DNA from: PFL25 sp046260155
Lineage (GTDB): Bacteria; Chloroflexota; Anaerolineae; Anaerolineales; UBA4823
Reading direction: 5' to 3'
Assembly: GCA_046260155.1 (NCBI GenBank)
Contig: JBJYXV010000077.1
Span: forward strand, 124,001 to 188,000
Length of the DNA: 64,000 nucleotides
Below are positions 32,571-42,313 of this stretch, in pieces (positions within the stretch are counted from its first letter, which is position 1; each line of letters starts with the position of its first letter). A model generated the notes under the pieces. The model saw only the letters and a list, made by a program, of their open reading frames with translations, was not told the origin of the DNA and did no database searches. The translations under genes and the position numbers were made by a program.

Positions 32571-34340
32571 ATGGCAACAAGTTCGATACCGGCAGAATTT
32601 ACCCTCCCTGAAGAGTATTCAGCGAACAGGAGCGGTACTATAAGATGGCTTATTTCGCACACCCTGCGGTATTGGCCATTGGGTATTATATTGATTGGCG
32701 GGGCAGTTTCAAACGCTGCATTGGCTGCGGTAGTACCCATTCTGGTTGGACAGGCGTTTAATGTAATTCTGAGCGGACCGAACGGACCATCAGAATTGCT
32801 GAGGATTGCGGTACTGTTAGGAGGTACACAGGTATTACGCGGTGTTCTTCAATTTGGCCGGAATTTCAGTGCTGAATTGTTCGGGCAAAGATTAGAACGT
32901 GATATCCGTGAAGAGCTATATGTTAACTTGCTCGGAAAGAGTATGACTTTTCACAGTCTCCAACCGGTAGGCGATATCATGGCCAGGGCGACGAATGATG
33001 TCAGGGAGATCAACCTGATGTTCAGTCCAGGAATCAATCTGGTAGTTGGATCGGCAATTTTCATGTTTATGCCGCTGATCTTTGCCCCACGATATGATCC
33101 TGTATTAATCATCACCCCGGCTCTCTTCATTATTGGTTATATCATCTCGATCCGGATTTACTTGAGAGAATTGCATCCGGTTACCACAGAAGTAAGAAAA
33201 TCTTTCGGTGAACTAAATTCCCGGCTTGCAGAAGCGATCGACGGTATTGAGACCGTGAAAGGTATGTCCCAGGAATTCAGCGAAGTTCGCCGGTTTATAG
33301 CCAATGCGCGCCGATATCGCGACGCAGTTGTCCACCAGGGCGATATTGAAGCGCGTTTTATACCATTATTGCTGCTGGCATTGGTAAATGCCGCAGGATT
33401 ACTGCATGCGCTGATTTTGTACGACCAGGGGGTTATCAATGTCGGTGATGTAGTAGCTTATTTCGGTTTGCTCCAATTGTTAGGTTTCCCAACCTTTATT
33501 TCCTTGTTTGCATATTCGCAGGTGTCACTGGGTGTGGCTGGAGCCAAACGGATTTTAGATTTGATCAACCGTGAGACAAAGCTTGACCAGAACGTGGCTG
33601 GTTATCGAAAAGATATGATCGGTGAGATTGAGTTCAGGGATGTAAGCTTTGTTTACGAGCGTGGGGAACCTGCCCTGCAGAACATTTCCTTCAAAGTAAA
33701 ACCTGGCCAAACAGTTGCCATCGTAGGCCAAACTGGTACAGGAAAGACCTCCCTCGTTAAACTGGTGAACCGCACCTATGATGTTACTTCTGGGCAGGTA
33801 CTGGTAGATGGTGTTGATGTGCGTGATTGGAACCTGGAAGCCTTACGCCGCAGAATCTCGATCATCGAGCAGGACGTGTTTCTGTTTTCTCGATCGATCG
33901 CAGAGAATATCAACTTCGGGCTTCAATCTGCGCCTAAGGAATTGAGCGTGGAAGCGGCGAAAGCCGCCCAGGCAGATGATTTTATTAATGCGTTGCCAGA
34001 GGGTTATGATACAGTGATCGGTGAACGAGGGGTGACCTTATCAGGAGGCCAACGGCAGCGGCTGGCGCTAGCCCGTGCTTTTTTGACGGATCCACGCATA
34101 TTAATTCTGGATGATTCAACCAGCGCCATTGATAGTGAAACTGAAGATCAAATTCAGCAAGCGATATATTCGGCGGCACGCGGCCGGACTACCCTCATCA
34201 TCACCCACCGGCTTTCCCAGATTCGCTGGGCAGATTTAATCCTTGTTTTACGACAGGGACACCTGGTTGCTGCTGGATCTCATGATGAGTTGATGGGCAG
34301 TTCAGAAGCTTACCGGCGCATCTTTTCAGAACGAGGCTAA
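32571..34340 (+). CDS. Heterodimeric ABC exporter, subunit with degenerate ATPase site
   Basis: 589-residue half-transporter: six transmembrane helices (about 35-310) and an ATPase domain (about 350-589). Walker A is GQTGTGKTS (near 385), and the signature LSGGQRQRLALARA (near 490) is intact. The residue after Walker B is Asp515 (LILDDSTSAID) instead of the catalytic Glu. In heterodimeric exporters such as TM287/288 or BmrCD this marks the subunit that forms the degenerate site. The partner is the next gene, 3 bp downstream. Likely a multidrug, lipid or peptide exporter in the cytoplasmic membrane. Confidence 0.92.
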   Translation: MATSSIPAEFTLPEEYSANRSGTIRWLISHTLRYWPLGIILIGGAVSNAALAAVVPILVGQAFNVILSGPNGPSELLRIAVLLGGTQVLRGVLQFGRNFSAELFGQRLERDIREELYVNLLGKSMTFHSLQPVGDIMARATNDVREINLMFSPGINLVVGSAIFMFMPLIFAPRYDPVLIITPALFIIGYIISIRIYLRELHPVTTEVRKSFGELNSRLAEAIDGIETVKGMSQEFSEVRRFIANARRYRDAVVHQGDIEARFIPLLLLALVNAAGLLHALILYDQGVINVGDVVAYFGLLQLLGFPTFISLFAYSQVSLGVAGAKRILDLINRETKLDQNVAGYRKDMIGEIEFRDVSFVYERGEPALQNISFKVKPGQTVAIVGQTGTGKTSLVKLVNRTYDVTSGQVLVDGVDVRDWNLEALRRRISIIEQDVFLFSRSIAENINFGLQSAPKELSVEAAKAAQADDFINALPEGYDTVIGERGVTLSGGQRQRLALARAFLTDPRILILDDSTSAIDSETEDQIQQAIYSAARGRTTLIITHRLSQIRWADLILVLRQGHLVAAGSHDELMGSSEAYRRIFSERG

Positions 34341-34343
34341 AAA

Positions 34344-36161
34344 TTGAGCTTTTTTGCTGGTCTCGATACCGAGGCTTATGATCGCAAGTATACAGATCGC
34401 CAGCTAGCGAAACGCTTGGCGGGGTATTTTCAACCACATCTCCGTTCAGTGGTTGTTGTTGTAGTGCTACTGCTCATAATCGCCATCTCAGGCGCGGTGA
34501 GCCCCATTATCGTCTCGCGGGGTGTTGACCTGCTGGGAGAAAAAATAACCTGGGAAAATATTCTCCTGCTGTGCAGTGCGATCCTCGCTGCTGGCGTGAT
34601 TTACTGGGCAGCGAACTGGATTCGCCGAAGATTAGTGGTTCGCATGATTGGCGATATCATTCTTTCAATTCGAACTGATGCTTTCCAAGCAGCAATGGAC
34701 CACGATCTCTCGTTCTATGACCAATTTTCTTCAGGACGGGTTGTGTCAAGAATTACCTCAGATACCCAGGAGTTTGGCCAGACGGTCACCCTGGTTACTG
34801 ACCTGATTGCTCAATTTATCGAAGTCGTTATCTTGGGGATTGTACTGATCAGTATTGACCTGAGACTGGCACTGATCCTATTTAGTTTTTTACCAGTCAT
34901 ATTTATCGTTGTGCTGGGTTTTCGCCGGGTAGCCAGGCTAGTGACGCAGCGTGGGATGCGCGCCATGGCGAATGTCAACGCAGCAATCAAAGAGACTGTT
35001 AGTGGAATTGCCATCGCAAAAAATTTCCGCCAGGAATCCAGTATTTTCTCAGAGTTCGACCTGGCGAACGTACAATCTTATAAAGTGAATGTCCAACGGG
35101 GTTTGGTGCTTTCGATGGTCTTCCCGGTCCTAAATGCACTAGGTGGAATTGGTACTGCGATCCTGGTATATGTGGGTGGCATGAGTGTATTTCAGGGATT
35201 GATCACTATTGGCGTATGGTATTTATTTATCCAAAGTTTGGATTATTTCTTCTTCCCTGTGCTCAATCTATCAGCTTTCTGGGCACAAATTCAGGCTGGT
35301 TTGTCAGCTGCTGAACGTGCTTTTGGCTTGATTGATGTTGAATCAAAAGTTGTCCAGGTTGACTCACGTCCAGCACCTCAGTTGAAAGGAGACATTCGCT
35401 TTGAAAATCTCACCTTTCAGTATGAAAAAGAAAAAGATCCAGTGTTGGATGAGTTTAACCTGCAAATCCAACCAGGAGAAAACATTGCGCTGGTCGGTCA
35501 TACTGGGGCAGGGAAGTCCTCCATTGCAAGGTTGATAGCTCGTTTTTATGAATTTCAGCGTGGATCCTTGTTGATTGATGGTCTGGATATCCGCACCCTT
35601 GATCTGGAAAATTATCGCAGCCAGCTGGGAATTGTGTCACAGGCGCCATTCCTGTTTTCCGGGACGATTGCAGAAAACATTTGTTATGCCTGTGGTCACT
35701 TGAACCTGGATACCATTGAGCAGATGGCATACCAGATCGGGGAGGGAGAATGGTTGGAGATTTTACCTCAAGGCCTGGAAACACAGGTTGGAGAACGTGG
35801 CTCACGTCTATCGATGGGTCAAAGGCAGATTGTTTCCTTGTTGCGAGTGCTGGCCCAGCAGCCAGCCATATTTATTCTCGATGAAGCCACTGCAAGCATC
35901 GATCCTTTCACCGAGTGGCAGATCCAACAGGCGCTGGGATTAATTCTCTCTGGTACCACGAGTATTTTAATTGCCCACCGCTTATCCACTGTGAAAGCTG
36001 CGGACAGGATCATTGTCCTCGACCATGGAAAGATCATTGAAGAGGGCGATCACCAGAATCTTTTGAATCGGAGTGGGCATTATGCCTCGCTCTATAATAC
36101 CTATTTCCGGCACCAAAGTTTAGAATATATTGAGCAATCGCGCAAATTTGCATCCGGGTGA
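34344..36161 (+). CDS. Heterodimeric ABC exporter, catalytic partner subunit
   Basis: 605-residue half-transporter, six helices (about 30-320) plus an ATPase domain. Walker A GHTGAGKSS and Walker B FILDEATASID with the catalytic Glu are canonical, but the signature is LSMGQRQ (489-495), where Gly is replaced by Met. That noncanonical signature is expected to face the degenerate Walker B of the partner, so the two genes complement each other as one canonical and one degenerate site. The start is TTG 34344 with GAGG upstream. An upstream phosphate-binding or substrate-binding gene is absent, as expected for an exporter. Confidence 0.92.
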   Translation: MSFFAGLDTEAYDRKYTDRQLAKRLAGYFQPHLRSVVVVVVLLLIIAISGAVSPIIVSRGVDLLGEKITWENILLLCSAILAAGVIYWAANWIRRRLVVRMIGDIILSIRTDAFQAAMDHDLSFYDQFSSGRVVSRITSDTQEFGQTVTLVTDLIAQFIEVVILGIVLISIDLRLALILFSFLPVIFIVVLGFRRVARLVTQRGMRAMANVNAAIKETVSGIAIAKNFRQESSIFSEFDLANVQSYKVNVQRGLVLSMVFPVLNALGGIGTAILVYVGGMSVFQGLITIGVWYLFIQSLDYFFFPVLNLSAFWAQIQAGLSAAERAFGLIDVESKVVQVDSRPAPQLKGDIRFENLTFQYEKEKDPVLDEFNLQIQPGENIALVGHTGAGKSSIARLIARFYEFQRGSLLIDGLDIRTLDLENYRSQLGIVSQAPFLFSGTIAENICYACGHLNLDTIEQMAYQIGEGEWLEILPQGLETQVGERGSRLSMGQRQIVSLLRVLAQQPAIFILDEATASIDPFTEWQIQQALGLILSGTTSILIAHRLSTVKAADRIIVLDHGKIIEEGDHQNLLNRSGHYASLYNTYFRHQSLEYIEQSRKFASG

Positions 36162-36169
36162 ACAATTAA

Positions 36170-37372
36170 ATGGGAAATACGGACACCGGTAAGTTCGTTC
36201 TGCTGCCTGATCATGACCCAATATTCGAAGACCTGCCCTGGAGTTTCCCATTAGGCGAATGGTCAATTCACAGCCAAAACCGGGTGGAAGTCTCCCGGGG
36301 TTTGTCGCGCCATCCGGTTGAATTTGTCAATCTAAATGGAGAAATATATGCAATAAAGGAGATGCCCCCTGGATTGGCGGAGATCGAATACCATCACCTG
36401 CAAGCGATGGCAGAGTTGCGTTTGCCAGCAGTTAGTGCGGCAGGTTATGCAGCAATACACTTTCCTGAAGGTGAAAGGAGCATATTGATCACCCATTTCC
36501 TTGATAAATCCCTCCCTTACCGGTCCCTTTTTATGCGCAGGAGTCTAACAAGATATCGTGATCATTTACTGGATGCAATGGCAGGATTGTTGGTTCAGCT
36601 TCACCTGTCGGGAATTTTCTGGGGGGATTGTTCACTCTCCAATACACTTTTCCGCCGTGATGCTGGGGCACTGCAAGCTTACCTGGTAGACGCGGAAACG
36701 GTTGAGCGAAGCCCTGGGCCCTTAATGCCAACTCTGCGACATCACGACTTGCAGATCATGGGGGAAAATATCTCAGGAGACTTGGCTGATCTCTATGCAC
36801 AGAACTTGCTTATGGACGGAAACCCGTTGGATGATACGAGCGATTCAATCCGCATCCGCTACCAGAATCTCTGGGAGGAGATAACCCGCCAGGTGATTAT
36901 CAATCCGGATGAGAAATACCGCATCCAGGAAAGAATCCAGGCAATAAATTCATTAGGTTTTTCAATTGGTGAAGTCTTGATCGAACCCGGGGAAGATGGT
37001 GATAAACTCAGTTTTCAAGTTGTAGTCACAGATCGCAGTTTTCATCGCGACCAGCTGCTGGCATTGACGGGGGTGGAAGCAGAGGAGATGCAAGCGCGCT
37101 CAATGATGAACGAGATTCAGGAATTAAAAGCAACACTTTCCCATTTCAATAACCGCAGCACACCGCTCAGCCTGGCAGCTTATAAATGGCTGAATGATTA
37201 TTACTTACCCTGCTTACAAGGTTTGCAGCCATTGATAGACCGTGGGGGGATTCCAGCAGAACTTTACTGCCAACTGCTGGAACATAAATGGTATTTATCC
37301 GAGAAAGCCAGACATGATGTTGGACATCAGGTTGCAGTTGAGGATTATCTGCAAAACATAGCCCCTGGTTAA
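36170..37372 (+). CDS. DUF4032 protein with a kinase-like fold
   Basis: 400 residues, soluble. HLSGIFWGDCSLSNTLFRRD, followed by AYLVDAETVE, resembles the catalytic loop and metal-binding Asp of lipopolysaccharide-kinase/RIO-like proteins. FVNLNGEIYAIKEMP near residue 55 looks like the ATP-binding strand with its lysine. The C-terminal half (about 215-400) matches the DUF4032 region as I remember it. It begins 8 bp after the exporter gene, so it is in the same transcript. The target is unknown; phosphorylation of a glycan, lipid or protein is possible. Confidence 0.7.
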   Translation: MGNTDTGKFVLLPDHDPIFEDLPWSFPLGEWSIHSQNRVEVSRGLSRHPVEFVNLNGEIYAIKEMPPGLAEIEYHHLQAMAELRLPAVSAAGYAAIHFPEGERSILITHFLDKSLPYRSLFMRRSLTRYRDHLLDAMAGLLVQLHLSGIFWGDCSLSNTLFRRDAGALQAYLVDAETVERSPGPLMPTLRHHDLQIMGENISGDLADLYAQNLLMDGNPLDDTSDSIRIRYQNLWEEITRQVIINPDEKYRIQERIQAINSLGFSIGEVLIEPGEDGDKLSFQVVVTDRSFHRDQLLALTGVEAEEMQARSMMNEIQELKATLSHFNNRSTPLSLAAYKWLNDYYLPCLQGLQPLIDRGGIPAELYCQLLEHKWYLSEKARHDVGHQVAVEDYLQNIAPG

Positions 37373-37409
37373 ATTGACGTAAATTTCCTGACATTCCAGT
37401 TAGATTCAC

Positions 37410-37438
37410 TTGCAGATCGTTTGCCGGTCCAATACAAT
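37410..37438 (+). promoter_or_regulatory. Promoter of the sensor kinase (leaderless)
   Basis: TTGCAG (37410-37415), a 17-nt spacer and TACAAT (37433-37438). The ATG is at 37445, 6 nt after the -10 box, so transcription would begin at or next to the start codon. Confidence 0.6.
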
Positions 37439-37444
37439 CACATC

Positions 37445-40400
37445 ATGTCGAACATGCAGAATGCGATGCTCGCGCCTATTCGCTTTCAGTGGGGGGATAA
37501 GTTCAACCTGCTTGTTTCTCTAATTTTCCAGGTTCTCGCAATCGTTCTGTTGATCAGTATTCCATTCACTGTCGGTGGATGGCCAGCCGGTGATTCTCAA
37601 TTGTATGCAGTTAATCGATGGATGTATTTGTATGTGCCATACTTTCTTGGGTTGATCTTCCTGGCAAGCAGCATTTGGGTATTAAGCCAGCGCAAAGACG
37701 ATGCGGCGGGCCAGACGTATTCTATTTTCGCAGCCTTAATGGCAGTTAGCCTGTTCTGTTTATTTGATGTGATTACCAGCCAGCGTTTGTTCTCCATTTG
37801 GATGGTATCAGTTTCACTATCAAGTGGTGCATTGATAAACCTAGCATTTATCTATCCTGACCAGGTGAGATTCAATATTCCGCGCGCTACCTCACACTTT
37901 CTTGGATATCTGCCATCGGTGATTCTTGTTGTGCTGACCTTTGCTCTCCAGATTCTTTCTGGATCTGAGGAAAAATTCGCCATCATTTTATTGTTGGAAT
38001 TGATATTCATCGTACTGGCATTCTTCTTTTTCTTCTGCGCGACGTTAATGCGCCGGATTGGATCCCCTTCACCTATGGTGAGAGAGCAAGCACGGTTGAT
38101 TCTATGGGGTTATGGCCTGGCATTTGTCCCACCGCTAGTGTTGTCATTAGTAAACTTCATTCGCACAGATATTCAATTGCATCCAGCATTTTTCATTTTA
38201 ATCAGTGCCTTCCCGGTTTCCCTTACCTACACCCTGCTGAGGTACAAATCGCTGGGTGGAATTTCACTGCTGAAAAGATCCATCATCTATGGAACACTTC
38301 TGGTATTAATCGCAGGCAGCTATGCATTACTTGTCAGTGGTTTGAGTTTATTATTGGGCAACCGGTTGGACTATAATCCTCCTATTCTAGTAGGTGCGAT
38401 TGTGTTCCTGATTGCCTTGATGTTTTATCCTTTGAGGTCGAATCTCCAGGCCAGGGTCGACACAATTTTTTTTAAACGGGATGCTACCTTCCAAGTCAGC
38501 TTGCAATCCTTTGGCCATCAGTTAACCCGCCAAACAGAAATTATAAGCATCCTGAACCTGGTCAGGCAGGTAATAAATACATCTTTTTCACCTTCCGGGA
38601 TCTATATTTTTACCATTGATGATTCGAGTAATTATTATGTGGCTGCCCCCAATACGGATGGCAGCTCAAGCAGTGAAATTCATTTTTCACGAAGCGGAGC
38701 TCTGGTTGAACTGCTGATCAAACAAGCCAAGACGGTCAATTTAAGCTACAGCAACAAGTTTCCCGCAGATTTGCTGGTCGATCAGGCTCGCATCGCAGTG
38801 CTACAAGCAGATCTGTTTGTGCCCATTTTGGGCCAGGCGGGCATGTTAGGGTGGCTGGCTATCGGCCCGAAGCGTTCAGGTGAACCTTATTCGACTGATG
38901 ACATTTACTTCCTGGAATCTTTGTGTGATCAAACCTCGATCGCGTTAGAACGATCCCAGGTTATTTCCGCGCTTGAAAAACGCATCCACGAGATGGATAC
39001 GATCACCAAGGTTGCGGAGCAGATCAATCAGAAGCTGGCTCTTGATGATTTGTTGGATATGTTCTACAACGAGACTCACAATTTGGTCCCGACTGTTGAT
39101 TTTCGGATCACATTGAAATCAGAAGTGGGCGATGAATACCATCACGTATTTTATATATCAGATAATCACCGCGTGTTGCGACGGGAAAACCAGCCCTTTC
39201 TGGCAAAACAGAGCCTGGAGACCGTTGTAATCCAAAGCCAATATCCTATCGTGACTGGTGATTATGCAGGGGAATGTCAACGGCGGAAGATGTCTGCTGA
39301 ATCAAAGGATATTCATGCCTGGATGAGCGTTCCCCTGATGGCTGGTGACCAAACGATCGGCGCTGTCTGTGTGGGCAGCCGTGATCCTGCTGTCATTTAC
39401 CAATCCGAACAGGTCAATCTGCTCCAGGCAGTTGCAGATTTGGTTGCCGGTGCGATAGTAAAAACTCGCTTGCTGGATGAATCCCAGAAGCAAGCGCACC
39501 AGATGGCAACCCTGAACGAGTTGACGCGCAGTTTGACCTCAACCCTTGAACTTAACCCCTTATTAAACCGCATCATGGAGAGCGCAGTAGAGATATTGGA
39601 TTGCGAGGCCGGCAGTTTGCTGTTGGTTGATGAAGAAACCGGAGAATCAGTTTTCGAGGTGGCAATCGGTCCGGTTGGCACAGACCTGGAGGGACACCGT
39701 CTGCCCCCGGGTACTGGCCTTGTGGGTCGGGCAATCGATTCTAAGAAAGCGATCATCGAAAATAATGTACGCAAAAGTGATGACTGGTTTGATGCGGATA
39801 AGAAAACGGGTTTTTCCAGCAAGGATTTATTGGTCGTACCATTACTTGTCAAGGAACAGGTGATCGGCGTTTTGGAAGTCCTGAATAAAAAGGATGGTTC
39901 ACCTTTTTATCAGAAGGATTTGGAGTTGTTAACTGCATTTGCGGGACAAATGGCGGTGGCAATTGAAAATGCGCGCCTCTACACCCAGACCGATCAGGCT
40001 TTGGCTGCCCGGGTCGGTGAATTGTCGATCATGCAAAAGATTGATCAAGAGCTGAACGCCAGCTTGGATATTCAGCACGTAATGTCAATCACGCTTGAAT
40101 CTGCTATGCGACATACTCAAGCTTCCGCAGGCTTGATCGGCTCAATGGAAAAGGACGGTTTGCGGGTCAATGCTCTACAAGGTTTCATAGATGAGAGCAT
40201 TGAGGTTGGTTCCATGGTGACTGCCGATCATCTTGCAGGTCTTCAAGGAGCATTAATTCGCGAGGATGCTCCTGCTTTGATAACCAGGATTTGGCAACCC
40301 GAACCGGGGGATGGTAGGGGAAAAGAGCGACTGACTCACCGGGCTGAGATTGAACCTGCTCAACGAATGCCAGTTCTTACAAGTCAAATTCTGATCCCTA

Positions 40401-41278
40401 TCAAGCGCAAATCGGAGATGAAAAGTGTTATCTACCTGGCAACTACAGCGAAGTCTGTTTTCACCCCTGAAGATGTTGAGTTCCTGTCTCGCTTGAGCGA
40501 CCATGCCGCTATTGCGATTTCGAATGCCCAGCTATATGAAGAAGTTCAAGCTGCAAATAAAGCGAAGAGCGAATTTGTATCGGCAGCCGCTCATGAATTA
40601 AAAAATCCACTTACCTCGATCAAGGGTTACAGTGATTTGCTGGTAGCCGGAACCGTTGGCCCGGTCAACGAGGGACAGGCAGGTTTTCTTACCACGATAC
40701 GTTCAAATGCTGAAAGGATGCGCACTCTCGTATCTGACCTGCAGGATATTTCCCGCATTGAAGCAGGCCAGCTGTTACTAAATCTGGAAAGCCATTCATT
40801 GGATGAAATCCTCCAGGAAGTAGCATCTTCGTTTGAAAGTCAAATCGCAGAAAAAGGGCAGCAGCTGGAAATTTATCTCCCAGAAAATTTACCACCTGTC
40901 TGGTGTGATAACACTCGCATGGTTCAGGTGCTTACAAATTTGGTCAGCAACGCAAACAAATACTCACCAGCTGGGGGTTTCATTAAAATAACCGCTGAAC
41001 ATATCATTCAAGGCATGCCAGCGGAAGGGACACCATCCCTGATCCAGGTTTCAGTCGCTGATAACGGATATGGAATATCGAGTGGAGACCAGAAAAAGAT
41101 TTTTGAACAGTTTTTCCGGTCCGAGGACAGCAGGATCCGAGAATCAACTGGAACTGGACTCGGTTTAAGCATTTCAAAGAGATTGGTGGAGATTCAAGGG
41201 GGGAGACTCTGGTATGACACTGAGCTCGACCAGGGGACAACTTTTTATTTCACGATACAGACCGCAAATCACGATTGA
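37445..41278 (+). CDS. Large membrane sensor histidine kinase with four GAF domains
   Basis: 1277 residues from ATG 37445. Residues 1-340 hold about nine hydrophobic helices of a 7TM-type or similar sensor region. Four GAF-like domains follow (about 357-505, 508-675, 682-850, 851-1030). The HisKA domain carries His1050 (AAAHELKNPLTSIKGYS), and the HATPase domain has NLVSNANKYSP (N box), DNGYGI and GTGLGLSISKRL. It should autophosphorylate, but no response regulator gene is near, so it is an orphan kinase. No ribosome-binding site is seen and the promoter directly abuts the start. I rejected the earlier TTG at 37421, which lies inside the promoter spacer. Confidence 0.9.
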   Translation: MSNMQNAMLAPIRFQWGDKFNLLVSLIFQVLAIVLLISIPFTVGGWPAGDSQLYAVNRWMYLYVPYFLGLIFLASSIWVLSQRKDDAAGQTYSIFAALMAVSLFCLFDVITSQRLFSIWMVSVSLSSGALINLAFIYPDQVRFNIPRATSHFLGYLPSVILVVLTFALQILSGSEEKFAIILLLELIFIVLAFFFFFCATLMRRIGSPSPMVREQARLILWGYGLAFVPPLVLSLVNFIRTDIQLHPAFFILISAFPVSLTYTLLRYKSLGGISLLKRSIIYGTLLVLIAGSYALLVSGLSLLLGNRLDYNPPILVGAIVFLIALMFYPLRSNLQARVDTIFFKRDATFQVSLQSFGHQLTRQTEIISILNLVRQVINTSFSPSGIYIFTIDDSSNYYVAAPNTDGSSSSEIHFSRSGALVELLIKQAKTVNLSYSNKFPADLLVDQARIAVLQADLFVPILGQAGMLGWLAIGPKRSGEPYSTDDIYFLESLCDQTSIALERSQVISALEKRIHEMDTITKVAEQINQKLALDDLLDMFYNETHNLVPTVDFRITLKSEVGDEYHHVFYISDNHRVLRRENQPFLAKQSLETVVIQSQYPIVTGDYAGECQRRKMSAESKDIHAWMSVPLMAGDQTIGAVCVGSRDPAVIYQSEQVNLLQAVADLVAGAIVKTRLLDESQKQAHQMATLNELTRSLTSTLELNPLLNRIMESAVEILDCEAGSLLLVDEETGESVFEVAIGPVGTDLEGHRLPPGTGLVGRAIDSKKAIIENNVRKSDDWFDADKKTGFSSKDLLVVPLLVKEQVIGVLEVLNKKDGSPFYQKDLELLTAFAGQMAVAIENARLYTQTDQALAARVGELSIMQKIDQELNASLDIQHVMSITLESAMRHTQASAGLIGSMEKDGLRVNALQGFIDESIEVGSMVTADHLAGLQGALIREDAPALITRIWQPEPGDGRGKERLTHRAEIEPAQRMPVLTSQILIPIKRKSEMKSVIYLATTAKSVFTPEDVEFLSRLSDHAAIAISNAQLYEEVQAANKAKSEFVSAAAHELKNPLTSIKGYSDLLVAGTVGPVNEGQAGFLTTIRSNAERMRTLVSDLQDISRIEAGQLLLNLESHSLDEILQEVASSFESQIAEKGQQLEIYLPENLPPVWCDNTRMVQVLTNLVSNANKYSPAGGFIKITAEHIIQGMPAEGTPSLIQVSVADNGYGISSGDQKKIFEQFFRSEDSRIRESTGTGLGLSISKRLVEIQGGRLWYDTELDQGTTFYFTIQTANHD

Positions 41279-41336
41279 AGGGTTCGATAATAATCAATCA
41301 GGATATCCCGGATACACCCAGGATAGACTTCAGGAA

Positions 41337-41867
41337 TCAATCTTGATCAGTAAATTGGTGCTGCTGTTCATCAGCACCAATTTCATTTCTTTGACGCCCT
41401 GGGGCACGAATTATCCTGGAAAATTCTTGATTATCCAGCCAGATATGGAGGCATTTAGGACAGTTATCCACGACCAAGTTCCCCGGGCCTCCATAAAGGT
41501 GAGTTGACATAGGTTGGTGGCAGATAGGACAAACCAGGGTTCGTTCGAGTTCGGAAAAGTCGACCGCAGGCGGGATGAGGGGTGGTTTTGTTGACCTGGC
41601 GCGCAGATATTCAATGCTCATTAAAAATGATTCCTGGTTGATCAATATGCCTCGACAAGTCTGGCAGTGCAGGACTTGCGTCTGGTCGATAAAGCCGTAG
41701 ACCAATCTCGTTCCGCATACGGGACATTCAATGTCACTCTCCGCATCCAAGATGCGAATCCCGTCCTCATTCTCGTCGGGAAAATGAATTGTGCCGCAGT
41801 AGTCACATGAAAAATGCTGCTTTTCCAGGTGTAGCTGCATCGGGGCACCACAATTAATGCAGTTCAA
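41337..41867 (-). CDS. Protein with three zinc-ribbon-like motifs
   Basis: 176 residues. Three pairs of CxxC motifs can be seen: CINC (3-6) with CDYC (20-23), CPVC with CQTC near 49-72, and CPIC with CPKC near 113-137. Each is followed by residues typical of zinc ribbons. The first resembles the TFIIB-type ribbon found in many uncharacterised bacterial proteins. It starts at TTG 41867, needed to keep the first CxxC. Function unknown; DNA, RNA or protein binding is possible. Its 3' end contains a 12-bp perfect hairpin. Confidence 0.65.
   Translation of the reverse strand: MNCINCGAPMQLHLEKQHFSCDYCGTIHFPDENEDGIRILDAESDIECPVCGTRLVYGFIDQTQVLHCQTCRGILINQESFLMSIEYLRARSTKPPLIPPAVDFSELERTLVCPICHQPMSTHLYGGPGNLVVDNCPKCLHIWLDNQEFSRIIRAPGRQRNEIGADEQQHQFTDQD
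41352..41383. terminator. Perfect hairpin inside the 3' end of the zinc-ribbon gene
   Basis: AAATTGGTGCTG and CAGCACCAATTT pair perfectly around CTGTTCAT. It lies 74 bp downstream of the sensor-kinase stop on the plus strand and inside the last codons of the minus-strand gene. It probably ends transcription of one or both convergent genes. Confidence 0.55.
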
Positions 41868-41920
41868 CTCTAGATCCTGAGTGGTAAGAAATCTGGTGGT
41901 TTATTATTCATGCTGGATTT

Positions 41921-42313
41921 TCACGCGAAAACGGCATCAGCGGTGTACTGGTCCCCCTCGTAAATCCAGCATTCGATTATGCGAGCATCAACAACATGGT
42001 ATTGGTTTACCCGCTGCCAAGAAACTTGTTGATCGTCTAATTCAACAGAGACATCCATGATCAGGACCAGGATGCCTTCACCTTGACTGGTGGCAATGAC
42101 TTGCCCTTGCAATGTATTATTTGTCAATGCTATTTGTTTTTTCCAAAATTCCACCACACCCGATCTTCCATGATAATCTCCGGATACGCGGTTTTTTCCA
42201 GGGCAGTGCAATATCACCCCTTCTGAGAAGAGTTTTAAAGCCGGTTCTAAATTGCGCTGGTTAAAGGCTTCGATTAACTGCTGAATGGATTTGTCATCGA
42301 GGTATACCATCAT
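41921..42313 (-). CDS. SnoaL/NTF2-like protein
   Basis: About 130 residues with the fold pattern of SnoaL-like polyketide cyclase/NTF2 proteins: LIEAFNQRNLEPALKLFSEGV, then GVVEFWKK and a C-terminal YHVVDARIIECWIYEGDQY. Such small proteins act as enzymes, ligand binders or dimerisation modules, so the role cannot be assigned. GTG 42316, ATG 42313 and ATG 42310 are all possible starts; AGGTGAGGT upstream favours one of the ATGs. Confidence 0.75.
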   Translation of the reverse strand: MMVYLDDKSIQQLIEAFNQRNLEPALKLFSEGVILHCPGKNRVSGDYHGRSGVVEFWKKQIALTNNTLQGQVIATSQGEGILVLIMDVSVELDDQQVSWQRVNQYHVVDARIIECWIYEGDQYTADAVFA

